Positions 1 through 6,701 of a DNA stretch of 64,000 bases are shown here, in pieces (the stretch's first letter is position 1; each line of letters begins with the position of its first letter). Below the pieces are notes generated by a model. That model was not told where the DNA came from, ran no database searches, and was given only the letters and a program-made list of their open reading frames with translations. Where the stretch lies: NCBI GenBank assembly GCA_965655465.1, contig CBFHGY010000001.1, forward strand, positions 1 to 64,000. The letters are read 5' to 3'. The position numbers were made by a program, and so were the translations under genes. Source of the stretch: VMCP01 sp965655465. GTDB taxonomy: Bacteria > Bacteroidota > Bacteroidia > NS11-12g > UBA955.

Positions 1-878
1 TTTCTAAAGTTAAAGCGAAAATGGGAGGCCGCATGAAAATGTTCGCATCAGGGGGTGGCGCTCTACCTAAACATGTTGGAGAGTTTTTTGCCAATTTGGG
101 TATGAAGGTTCAAGAAGGCTTCGGGTTAACGGAAACTTCTCCGTTTGTAACCGTTAATGAGTTTGAGCGACAAGTTTATGGTACCGTAGGTCGTGTGGCA
201 CCCCGACAGTTTGTCGCTATTCAACATGTTGAAACCAAAGAAATTATTACCATTCAACATTACGACAGTTTTGATCCCAATTTCGCTTCAGAGGAAGGTG
301 AAATTTTGACCAAAGGTCCAAATGTAATGAAAGGATATTTCCAAAATAAAGAAGAAACGGATAATGTTTTCGACGAAGATGGCTGGTTCCATACCGGTGA
401 TATCGGAAGGTTTGAAAAAGGATATTTGAAGATTACGGATCGCTTGAAGAACATGTTAAAAACATCTTTAGGTAAGAATATCTACCCCACGCAAATTGAA
501 AATGTGTATTTAAAAAGTGAGCGCATCGATCAGATTTTCATTATTGGAGATAAGCGTGAGTACCTAACGGCTATTATTGTTCCAAGTCGTGAAACCATGG
601 AAGTGAAATTGGCTCACAAACTTTCATTATTAGATAAAGGAGACGATGTATTTATTCACGACTCGGAATTGCGACAATGGATTGCAGAAGATGCAAAAAA
701 ATTGGGCATGGGTATGGCTAAGTTTGAACGTATCCGGAATTTCTTGGTGAAACGCGAAGTTTTCAGCATTGAAAGTGGCGAAATGACGATTACGTTGAAG
801 GTGAAGCGCAAGGTGGTGATGGAGCGTTATGCCAAAGACATCGATGCAATGTATAGCGAAATGGATTGTCCATTATAA
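1..878 (+). CDS. Long-chain acyl-CoA synthetase (AMP-forming), C-terminal part
   Basis: This gene is cut by the window edge; its frame is open from base 3. About 291 residues of an ANL-superfamily adenylating enzyme remain. Such enzymes activate a fatty acid with ATP to an acyl-AMP and pass it to CoA. Visible motifs are GFGLTETSP (adenylate-binding loop), DGWFHTGDIG (ATP/ribose-binding aspartate region) and the hinge ITDRLKN that precedes the mobile C-terminal domain. The end KVKRKVVMERY resembles long-chain (FadD15-like) members rather than acetyl-CoA synthetases. A strong hairpin terminator follows directly. Substrate chain length cannot be read from this part. Confidence 0.9.
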   Translation, partial: SKVKAKMGGRMKMFASGGGALPKHVGEFFANLGMKVQEGFGLTETSPFVTVNEFERQVYGTVGRVAPRQFVAIQHVETKEIITIQHYDSFDPNFASEEGEILTKGPNVMKGYFQNKEETDNVFDEDGWFHTGDIGRFEKGYLKITDRLKNMLKTSLGKNIYPTQIENVYLKSERIDQIFIIGDKREYLTAIIVPSRETMEVKLAHKLSLLDKGDDVFIHDSELRQWIAEDAKKLGMGMAKFERIRNFLVKREVFSIESGEMTITLKVKRKVVMERYAKDIDAMYSEMDCPL

Positions 879-900
879 TCGTTCAAATATTTTTAAATGA

Positions 901-930
901 AAAAAGCGGCGCTAATGCCGCTTTTTTTTT
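901..930 (+). terminator. Rho-independent terminator after the acyl-CoA synthetase
   Basis: A perfect 10-bp stem (AAAAAGCGGC with GCCGCTTTTT) and a 6-nt loop run into nine or more T residues, 22 nt past the stop codon. The region from here to 1156 shows no gene or RNA that I recognise. Confidence 0.9.
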
Positions 931-1156
931 GAATGTATCCAATCTGGATTTTTGGTTTACCATATTTAAAGGTAAAGGATTTTGCATCCTAGAATTGAAA
1001 TTTTGGAGATTAGCATTACTAGATTCTTGAAGAATTTAACGCACTAATTTTACATTTTGACTTCCTATTTAAGGGTATACGTAAGCCACGAAATTTATTG
1101 AATCACGTGCTAATGAAAGTGGTTTTTAGATGCAAGTAAAGAGCGCTACAAACACC

Positions 1157-1795
1157 TTAAAACAAGCGAACGAAAACGTAAAGTACGATGAAAAAGCCGC
1201 CTTGAATGAAAAACAGGGTGGCGGCAGTTCGGTTTTTAATGGGTTTTGTTACTGCGTTCAAAAGGAAGTGAAATAGGGAGGCGAAAACGAACCAAGCGGC
1301 ATAATTTTGGAGCGGAACAATGCCGTTTTTCCAATGCCAAAAATCGTAACGCATGGCAACGGGTTCAAGGAAAAAGTCGTAAAGGGTCATAAGTGCTCCA
1401 CCTGCCAAAGAGCGAATGACCGTGTTTTTGATACGCGGTGCTAAGAAGCTAGACGAATAAAAAACCATGGCCGCCCAATTCAATCCAATCAAGTAAGGTA
1501 CACTTTGCCATTTAGGGCCGAAAGTGGCTCCATAATGATAATTTCCAAATATAAGACCTGTTTTTACGCCGAGTAATTCGACGAAAAATCCCATAATTCC
1601 GATAAGTAAAAGGGTAGAGATATGCGACAGTTCCCATTTTTTATGGAATATCCAAGCAACGATGAATGAACCGATGATATTGTAGGGCGTTAAGGATATG
1701 AAAATGGGATTGAGTGCGGGCACCATGAATCCTAAAATTCCTACCAAATAAATGATGCCGATAACGGCAATAAAACGGTTTTCAACGGTTTGCAT
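1157..1795 (-). CDS. cruF: Carotenoid biosynthesis membrane protein, CruF/DUF422 family (probable carotenoid 1',2'-hydratase)
   Basis: This 212-residue protein is hydrophobic, with about six to seven membrane segments. It has the family features FGNYHYG (near residue 85), a GLNWAAMVF segment and YDFFLEPVAM. DUF422/CruF proteins hydrate the 1,2 double bond of acyclic carotenoid ends, placing a hydroxyl at C-1'. Its start overlaps the end of the upstream CrtI-family desaturase by 14 bp, so the two are co-transcribed and very likely act in sequence. Function is inferred from family and neighbour; hydratase activity itself cannot be seen. Confidence 0.8.
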   Translation of the reverse strand: MQTVENRFIAVIGIIYLVGILGFMVPALNPIFISLTPYNIIGSFIVAWIFHKKWELSHISTLLLIGIMGFFVELLGVKTGLIFGNYHYGATFGPKWQSVPYLIGLNWAAMVFYSSSFLAPRIKNTVIRSLAGGALMTLYDFFLEPVAMRYDFWHWKNGIVPLQNYAAWFVFASLFHFLLNAVTKPIKNRTAATLFFIQGGFFIVLYVFVRLF

Positions 1796-3251
1796 CGGGA
1801 ATGATTTTATTGAGGATGGAAGCGCCCATCATACACAAAGGAATACCCCCGCCAGGATGCACGCTGCCGCCACAAAAATAGAGGTTTTTGTGTTGAGAGG
1901 AAAAGTTTGCCTGTCGGAAAAATGCCGACATTCGATCGTTGCTACTGCTGCCATACAGACTTCCTTTATCGCTGCCAGTACCCCTGGCGATGTGAACCGG
2001 ATCGAGAACCGTTTCAACTTCAATTAAGGGTTCAATGTCGGTGTTTAAAACGCGATTGATTTTCTGGATAATGCGTTTACGGGCTTCGGCAAGGTGTTCC
2101 GGGTTATATTGACCTGTATCGTGGGCTGCATTGATCATAACAAACCAATTTTCACCATATTCTGGAGCATCATCTGGGATTTCTTTGGAGGTGATATTGA
2201 TATACACGGTAGGGTCCTTTTGTAAGTTTTTTCGGGTGAAAAGCGCATCAAACTCTTCGGGATAATCGTTCGAAAATAGAATATTGTGAACGTCTAGTTT
2301 CGGGAATTTTTGTTTGATTCCCCAATAGAAAATCAGGGCAGAACTGGAGTTCTCTGCCTTTTTAATTCGTTTTGGGAGTTCCGTTTTTAGAATTTTTTGA
2401 TACCAGAGTTTTACATCGATATTGGCAATGCAGATATCTACTGGCACACGATCGCCGTTTACCGTGAGTAGGGCGCGAATCGTTTTTTGTGCATCTACTT
2501 CTGCATGTTCAATAGCCGAATTGAAATTAAAGGTAACTCCGAGGCGGCAGGCTTGTTGGTAAAGAATATCGGCAATGGCCCTCATTCCCTTTTTTGGGAG
2601 ATAGGCTCCGTAGAAAAATTCCAGATGGGGTATTACATTCAATGTAGCCGGAGCTTTATACGGATTGGATCCATTATAGGTGGCGTATCGGTTGAAGAGT
2701 TGGATTAAATCTGGATTATTAAATTGTTTTTCTAAGGCTCCATTCATGGTTTGGAACATGTTGATCCTCCATAAATTGGCTATGCCTTTGCGACCTGCGG
2801 GGGCGGTGTAGGTACTTGTTTTGTGAAGACTATTTTCAAGAAATACCGGAGCAGTAATGTCGTAAACCAATTTTGAATGTTCCATAAAACGAAGGATGGT
2901 TTTTGAAGATTCCTCGAAGTAGCTAGCAGCCTGTTCAGCGAATAATTGCATGTCTGCATTTGCGATAAATGGCTCTTGTTTATGATCGTAAAAATAATGA
3001 CATAAGGTTTCTAGACGGATGACCTCAAAGGAATCTTTGAGGTCAGTATCTAGAAGGTTCCACACGAATTGGGGCATTGTAAATAGGGAAGGACCTAAAT
3101 CAAAACGATAGGGTCCTAAATGTGAAACACCCATTTTACCGCCATAGGTATCTGCTTGTTCGAAAACCTGAACGGCGTAGCCTTTTCGCGCTAAATGAAT
3201 GCTACTGGCGAGTCCAGCAATGCCACTTCCAATAATTCCAGCTGTTTGCAT
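1782..3251 (-). CDS. crtD: CrtI-family carotenoid desaturase, probably CrtD (1'-hydroxycarotenoid 3',4'-desaturase)
   Basis: A 489-residue FAD-dependent amine-oxidase-like enzyme. The N-terminus has the dinucleotide fold GIIGSGIAGLASSIHLARKG, followed by YGGKMG and the substrate-region motif GPSLFTMPQ. The C-terminus has YFCGGSVHPGGGIPLCMMGA, typical of CrtI relatives. Phytoene desaturase (CrtI) and CrtD share this architecture; the CHYFYD stretch near residue 85 and the adjoining cruF favour CrtD, which introduces the 3',4' double bond after CruF has hydrated the end group. Together they point to a monocyclic hydroxylated carotenoid of the saproxanthin/flexixanthin/myxol kind. No other crt gene is in the window. 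Confidence 0.82.
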   Translation of the reverse strand: MQTAGIIGSGIAGLASSIHLARKGYAVQVFEQADTYGGKMGVSHLGPYRFDLGPSLFTMPQFVWNLLDTDLKDSFEVIRLETLCHYFYDHKQEPFIANADMQLFAEQAASYFEESSKTILRFMEHSKLVYDITAPVFLENSLHKTSTYTAPAGRKGIANLWRINMFQTMNGALEKQFNNPDLIQLFNRYATYNGSNPYKAPATLNVIPHLEFFYGAYLPKKGMRAIADILYQQACRLGVTFNFNSAIEHAEVDAQKTIRALLTVNGDRVPVDICIANIDVKLWYQKILKTELPKRIKKAENSSSALIFYWGIKQKFPKLDVHNILFSNDYPEEFDALFTRKNLQKDPTVYINITSKEIPDDAPEYGENWFVMINAAHDTGQYNPEHLAEARKRIIQKINRVLNTDIEPLIEVETVLDPVHIARGTGSDKGSLYGSSSNDRMSAFFRQANFSSQHKNLYFCGGSVHPGGGIPLCMMGASILNKIIPDANR

Positions 3252-3405
3252 GTTATTTAAGAAACAATTAAAAAGACAAAAATGGCTGATTTTTCGGTGA
3301 AAAATTTCAAAATCAGAACGTCCAGTGGCAATATCGAGAGAATGGGGTGTCTAAGTGCCTTAATTATCAAAACGTTAACTTTTTTTAAAAAAAAGCAAAG
3401 ATTGT

Positions 3406-3436
3406 TTTGCAGTGTATGTTTTTCGAATTATTTTTG
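3406..3436 (+). promoter_or_regulatory. Bacteroidota-type promoter (TTTG-N19-TAnnTTTG) of the small lipoprotein
   Basis: TTTG at 3406-3409 and TATTTTTG at 3429-3436 are separated by 19 nt, an exact match to the -33/-7 consensus of the Bacteroidota primary sigma factor. It is the most complete promoter seen in the window and leaves a 5' leader of roughly 30 nt. Confidence 0.75.
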
Positions 3437-3469
3437 CGGCACACTCAATCAAAATTAACCAATAGAAAA

Positions 3470-3691
3470 ATGAAAAAAATCACTTTCGCTTTAGCAGCAT
3501 GCGCAGCTTTGACGTTCGCTGCTTGTGGTAACAATGCAACTGAAACCACTACTACTGACTCAACAGCTACTGAAACTACAACTGAAGAAACTTCAACTGA
3601 AGCGGATTCAACTGCAACTGAGGCTGACTCAACTGCAACTACTACTGAAGAAGCTCCTGCAACTGAAGAAGCTCCTGCAACTGCTGAGTAA
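3470..3691 (+). CDS. Small Thr/Glu/Ala-rich lipoprotein
   Basis: This 73-residue protein starts MKKITFALAACAAL and has a lipobox-like FAAC at residues 18-21, so the mature part would be lipid-anchored at the Cys. All remaining residues are low-complexity Thr, Glu, Ala, Ser and Asp in imperfect repeats (ATEADST twice, EEAPAT twice). It has no Lys, Arg or aromatic residue after the lipobox, so it is strongly acidic and probably disordered. An upstream TTG start in the same frame lies inside the promoter and is rejected. A consensus promoter and a strong terminator flank it, giving a monocistronic, probably well expressed unit. Function unknown; short acidic lipoproteins of this sort are common in Bacteroidota. 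Confidence 0.85.
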   Translation: MKKITFALAACAALTFAACGNNATETTTTDSTATETTTEETSTEADSTATEADSTATTTEEAPATEEAPATAE

Positions 3692-3710
3692 TCTAAAATT
3701 AGAAAAAATC

Positions 3711-3742
3711 AAAAAGGCACTTGTTTTAGTGCCTTTTTTTTT
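3711..3742 (+). terminator. Rho-independent terminator after the small lipoprotein
   Basis: An 11-bp stem (AAAAAGGCACT with AGTGCCTTTTT) and a 6-nt loop are followed by a T tract. It lies 20 nt past the stop. Confidence 0.9.
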
Positions 3743-3756
3743 GTTATTTTGTTGCA

Positions 3757-4128
3757 ATGAAGAGAATTCTTTTCACCCTCCTGCTCCTAACTGGGCTTAG
3801 CTTGCACTCCCTAAGTGCTGCTATACCTCCCATTTATGAGGATGAAATAACTTCTGGAGGTCCTTCATTTACGCTTACCCCCAATCCCGTTTCTGGTTCA
3901 TATTTCAGTATCAGTTTGGATTTTTCTTCAAGCGAATATCCCAACTCGGTCATTATAATCTCAGATGTTTTAGGAAAAACCGTTTATTTTCAAAGTTTAA
4001 AACAAGCGGATTTTATGGAAGGTCGTGTGCGCATTAGCGTCATGGATGCGAACCTCGATAAAGGCGTTTATTTTCTCCAAATCAAAAGCGGAGACGCCAC
4101 TAAAACCCAAAAATTAGCGATTCGCTAA
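3757..4128 (+). CDS. Short T9SS type A sorting-domain protein with almost no passenger
   Basis: 123 residues: a signal peptide (about residues 1-21), some 15-18 intervening residues (EDEITSGGPSF), then a typical T9SS type A C-terminal sorting domain. That domain opens with LTPNPVSG, has the IIISDVLGKTVY strand, then LDKGVYFLQI and the closing KTQKLAIR. Normally it is attached to a large cargo that is exported by the type IX system and cleaved off. Here nearly nothing is left to export. No truncation is visible: the gene has its own start and follows a strong terminator. A near-consensus -7 box (TTATTTTG, 3744-3751) ends 5 nt before the ATG. Function unknown. Confidence 0.85.
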   Translation: MKRILFTLLLLTGLSLHSLSAAIPPIYEDEITSGGPSFTLTPNPVSGSYFSISLDFSSSEYPNSVIIISDVLGKTVYFQSLKQADFMEGRVRISVMDANLDKGVYFLQIKSGDATKTQKLAIR

Positions 4129-4161
4129 TTGAATTCAAGTACTTTTATCAATCGTAATCCC

Positions 4162-4800
4162 ATGAAATGGAATTTCCATACATGGTTCAAGCTATTAATT
4201 CCGGCCTTAAGCATGGCTGCTATATTGCTGCTTGTTTTTATACAACAAAACGCATTGAGTCCAGCATTATGGGGCAATCATACCCGTGATCTACCTTTAT
4301 TTTATACGGCTTTTACCGGTCCTTTTTTGCACGGTGATTGGATGCACCTATCGGGTAATGTGATTTCGTTGGTTGGATTATCGGGGTTGTTTGTATTGGT
4401 ATTCCCTCGCGATTGGTGGCGCTTTTTTCTAATTCAATACGCAATTTCATCGGTGCTTTTATTTATATTAGGAGATTATGGGGAACGCCATATTGGAGCA
4501 TCTACCTGGCTATATGCCTATGCTTCATTCTTGTCGGTTCATGCCCTTAAAGCAAAGGAAAAACGTATGCGAGCATTGTTTCTAGTTATCATTTTGTGGT
4601 ATGGAAGCATGTGGTGGGGTCTTTTACCGATTATGCCATCCATTTCTCATGAGGGACATCTAGCAGGATTGATAACGGGGCTGCTTATTGCCTTTGGTGC
4701 TTATCCTTTTTGGGAGCGTAGATTATTGCCAGAATGGCATTACAAACCTAAAGACTGGGAGTTAGAACCCGAACCCGAAAATCCGTACAACAAAAAATAA
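4162..4800 (+). CDS. Rhomboid-family intramembrane serine protease
   Basis: 212 residues from the ATG at 4162; a TTG at 4129 directly after the previous stop is less likely. Rhomboid landmarks are present: the L1-loop/TM2 motif GDWMHLSGN, the catalytic Ser in HIGASTWLY, and the catalytic His in SHEGHLAGL. At least six membrane segments are predicted by eye. The residue after the catalytic Ser is Thr rather than the usual Gly. The C-terminal tail is acidic and cytoplasmic-looking (ELEPEPENPY). Rhomboids cleave single-pass membrane proteins within the bilayer; the substrate here is unknown. The neighbours are not informative. Confidence 0.85.
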   Translation: MKWNFHTWFKLLIPALSMAAILLLVFIQQNALSPALWGNHTRDLPLFYTAFTGPFLHGDWMHLSGNVISLVGLSGLFVLVFPRDWWRFFLIQYAISSVLLFILGDYGERHIGASTWLYAYASFLSVHALKAKEKRMRALFLVIILWYGSMWWGLLPIMPSISHEGHLAGLITGLLIAFGAYPFWERRLLPEWHYKPKDWELEPEPENPYNKK

Positions 4801-4826
4801 GCCCATAATAAATTAACTAAAAGTGT

Positions 4827-6074
4827 TTAGGCTGTGGCCACTTTATTGGTGGGTGACTTGAAGAAAATCGCAAAAAGTACGGTCACAATTAATGCATACA
4901 GGGTAAATGCGGACCAAATACCTGGCCAAAGCAGTGTTTGCTGACCGTTTGCCGCAGTTTCTGTATAGAACTGTTCAATGATATATCCGCTGCCCAAACT
5001 CCCAAGAATAGCGCCAATACCGTTTACCATCATCGTAAAAATGCCTTGGGCTCTAGAACGTGCTTTTGCGTCAATATGTTGTTCGATATATAAGGAACCC
5101 GAAACGTTAAAGAAGTCAAAAGCCATTCCATAAACGATACATGAAACAATAATCATCCATAATCCATCTCCAGGATTTCCTAAGCTGAAAAGGCCAAAGC
5201 GCAAAACCCAAGCAACCATACTAATTAGCATTACTTGTTTAATGGAAAAACGTTTCATGAAAAAGGGAATAGCAAGGATAAAGAGGGTTTCACTGATTTG
5301 GGAAATACTCATAATCATTGCGGGATATTTCACAGTCAAGGAATCCGAAAATTCGGGAATTTGTTTGAAGCTGTGAATGAAGGTATCGCCATATGCATTG
5401 GTAAGCTGCAATGCAGCACCCAGCAGCATAGAGAAAAAGAAAAATAGTGCAAATTGGGGATTTTTCCAGAGCATTTCCAAAGCACTTTTTTCGGAAGGAG
5501 CGTCTTCTTTTTTCTTGCCTAAAGGAGGGCAATCGGGTAAGGTAAAAGATAAAATTCCTAAAAGAAGGGCAACCGCCCCGCCTAGATAAAATTGATATGG
5601 ACTTTGTTCGATATGATTCAAGCTTACCGTCCATAAGGCGGCAATAAAACCGATCGTACCCCAAACGCGAATTGGGGGATAGCTCTTTACGATATCAAAG
5701 CCGTTGGTTTTTAATAAATGGTATCCTACCGTGTTGGATAGGGGAATGGTCGGCATATAGCACAACATGGTTGCTAAAACCACCCAAAAAACTTGCATGG
5801 GTTCTTGGGCCATTGGAATGAAAAATAAGCCAATGCCACCTAAAATATGGAACATCCCATAGAGCCTTTGAGCTGAAACATAGCGATCTGCTAAATATCC
5901 AGTTAATGTAGGCATGAGTAAAGCCGCGATGCCCATTGTTGAAAATATCAGTCCGAAATCTTGTGCGGGCCAATGTTTGTTTTCAAACCAATATGCTCCG
6001 ATTGTGAGCAACCAAGTTCCCCAAATAAAAAATTGAAGAAAGTTAACAACGGTTAAACGGAGTTTTATGCTCAT
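4827..6074 (-). CDS. Nucleoside:H+ symporter-like MFS transporter (NupG/XapB type)
   Basis: 415 residues with about 12 membrane helices. The N-terminus (FLQFFIWGTWLLTIGAYW), the loop LTGYLADRYVSAQRLYG and PPIRVWGTIGFI match the nucleoside transporter branch of the major facilitator superfamily. Such proteins import purine and pyrimidine nucleosides in symport with protons. The gene stands alone on the minus strand, with gmhA downstream on the same map but separately transcribed in the same direction. A TAnnTTTG box lies 12 nt before the ATG. Exact substrate is not determinable. Confidence 0.82.
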   Translation of the reverse strand: MSIKLRLTVVNFLQFFIWGTWLLTIGAYWFENKHWPAQDFGLIFSTMGIAALLMPTLTGYLADRYVSAQRLYGMFHILGGIGLFFIPMAQEPMQVFWVVLATMLCYMPTIPLSNTVGYHLLKTNGFDIVKSYPPIRVWGTIGFIAALWTVSLNHIEQSPYQFYLGGAVALLLGILSFTLPDCPPLGKKKEDAPSEKSALEMLWKNPQFALFFFFSMLLGAALQLTNAYGDTFIHSFKQIPEFSDSLTVKYPAMIMSISQISETLFILAIPFFMKRFSIKQVMLISMVAWVLRFGLFSLGNPGDGLWMIIVSCIVYGMAFDFFNVSGSLYIEQHIDAKARSRAQGIFTMMVNGIGAILGSLGSGYIIEQFYTETAANGQQTLLWPGIWSAFTLYALIVTVLFAIFFKSPTNKVATA

Positions 6075-6086
6075 ATTTCAAAAGCC

Positions 6087-6094
6087 CAAAGATA
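6087..6094 (-). promoter_or_regulatory. -7 box (TATCTTTG) of the nucleoside transporter
   Basis: Exact TAnnTTTG on the minus strand, ending 12 nt before the start codon. No clear -33 TTTG is seen. Confidence 0.5.
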
Positions 6095-6123
6095 GCGTGA
6101 ATCTGTGAATCCCTAACAATAAT

Positions 6124-6699
6124 TTAACCTTGTAATTGCATGCGAGATTCAATTCCATCAATTAATGCATGAATCACTTTGATATGAATTTCTTGGGCGC
6201 GATCGGCGTATTCACTGTATGGTGCACGGATTTCTAAATCACAAATCCCAGAAATTTTTCCTCCATCTTTTCCAGTAAGGGCAATTGTAAACATGCCTAA
6301 TTCTTTGGCTTTTTCTAAGGCGTATAGAACATTCTGGCTGTTACCACTGGTTGATATTCCCAAAAGAACATCACCGGGCTTGCCATGGGCTTCTACAAAT
6401 CGAGAAAAGATGAAATCGTAACCGTAATCATTTCCTACGCAAGTAATGTGACTGCTATCGCTAATCGCTAATGCGGGTAGGGCTTTGCGATTATTACGGT
6501 ACCTACCGGTTAATTCTTCTGCAAAATGCATGGAATCGCAATGACTGCCCCCATTACCGCAAGAAATAACCTTGCCTCCCTTTTCGAAAGAGGCCACTAA
6601 TGCATCGATAGCGCTTTCTATGCGTTCAAAATTGGAAGGGTCCGAAAGGAATGTCTCAAGCGTTTTTTGCGCATTGAGGAAATGTTCTATGGCGTTCAT
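6124..6699 (-). CDS. gmhA: Sedoheptulose-7-phosphate isomerase
   Basis: 191 residues, full length for GmhA. It converts sedoheptulose 7-phosphate to glycero-manno-heptose 7-phosphate, the first step to the heptose of lipopolysaccharide inner core. The SIS-domain motifs are clear: SCGNGGSHCDSMHFAEELTG (phosphate and zinc region), then GISTSGNSQNV and a C-terminal QEIHIKVIHALID helix carrying the catalytic His. Only 2 nt separate it from the end of dsbD, so it is the second gene of that operon. No hldE or gmhB is adjacent. Confidence 0.93.
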   Translation of the reverse strand: MNAIEHFLNAQKTLETFLSDPSNFERIESAIDALVASFEKGGKVISCGNGGSHCDSMHFAEELTGRYRNNRKALPALAISDSSHITCVGNDYGYDFIFSRFVEAHGKPGDVLLGISTSGNSQNVLYALEKAKELGMFTIALTGKDGGKISGICDLEIRAPYSEYADRAQEIHIKVIHALIDGIESRMQLQG

Positions 6700-6701
6700 C
6701 T

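Noticed and set aside
3525..3800. A 91-residue Leu/Gln-rich frame across the acidic lipoprotein and terminator
   Set aside because: It is the +1 frame of the Thr/Glu repeats, crosses a strong terminator and lacks a signal or any family pattern.
5290..5664. Antisense and alternate-frame open frames within the nucleoside transporter
   Set aside because: They have no recognisable domain, no start context and lie entirely within a clear gene.
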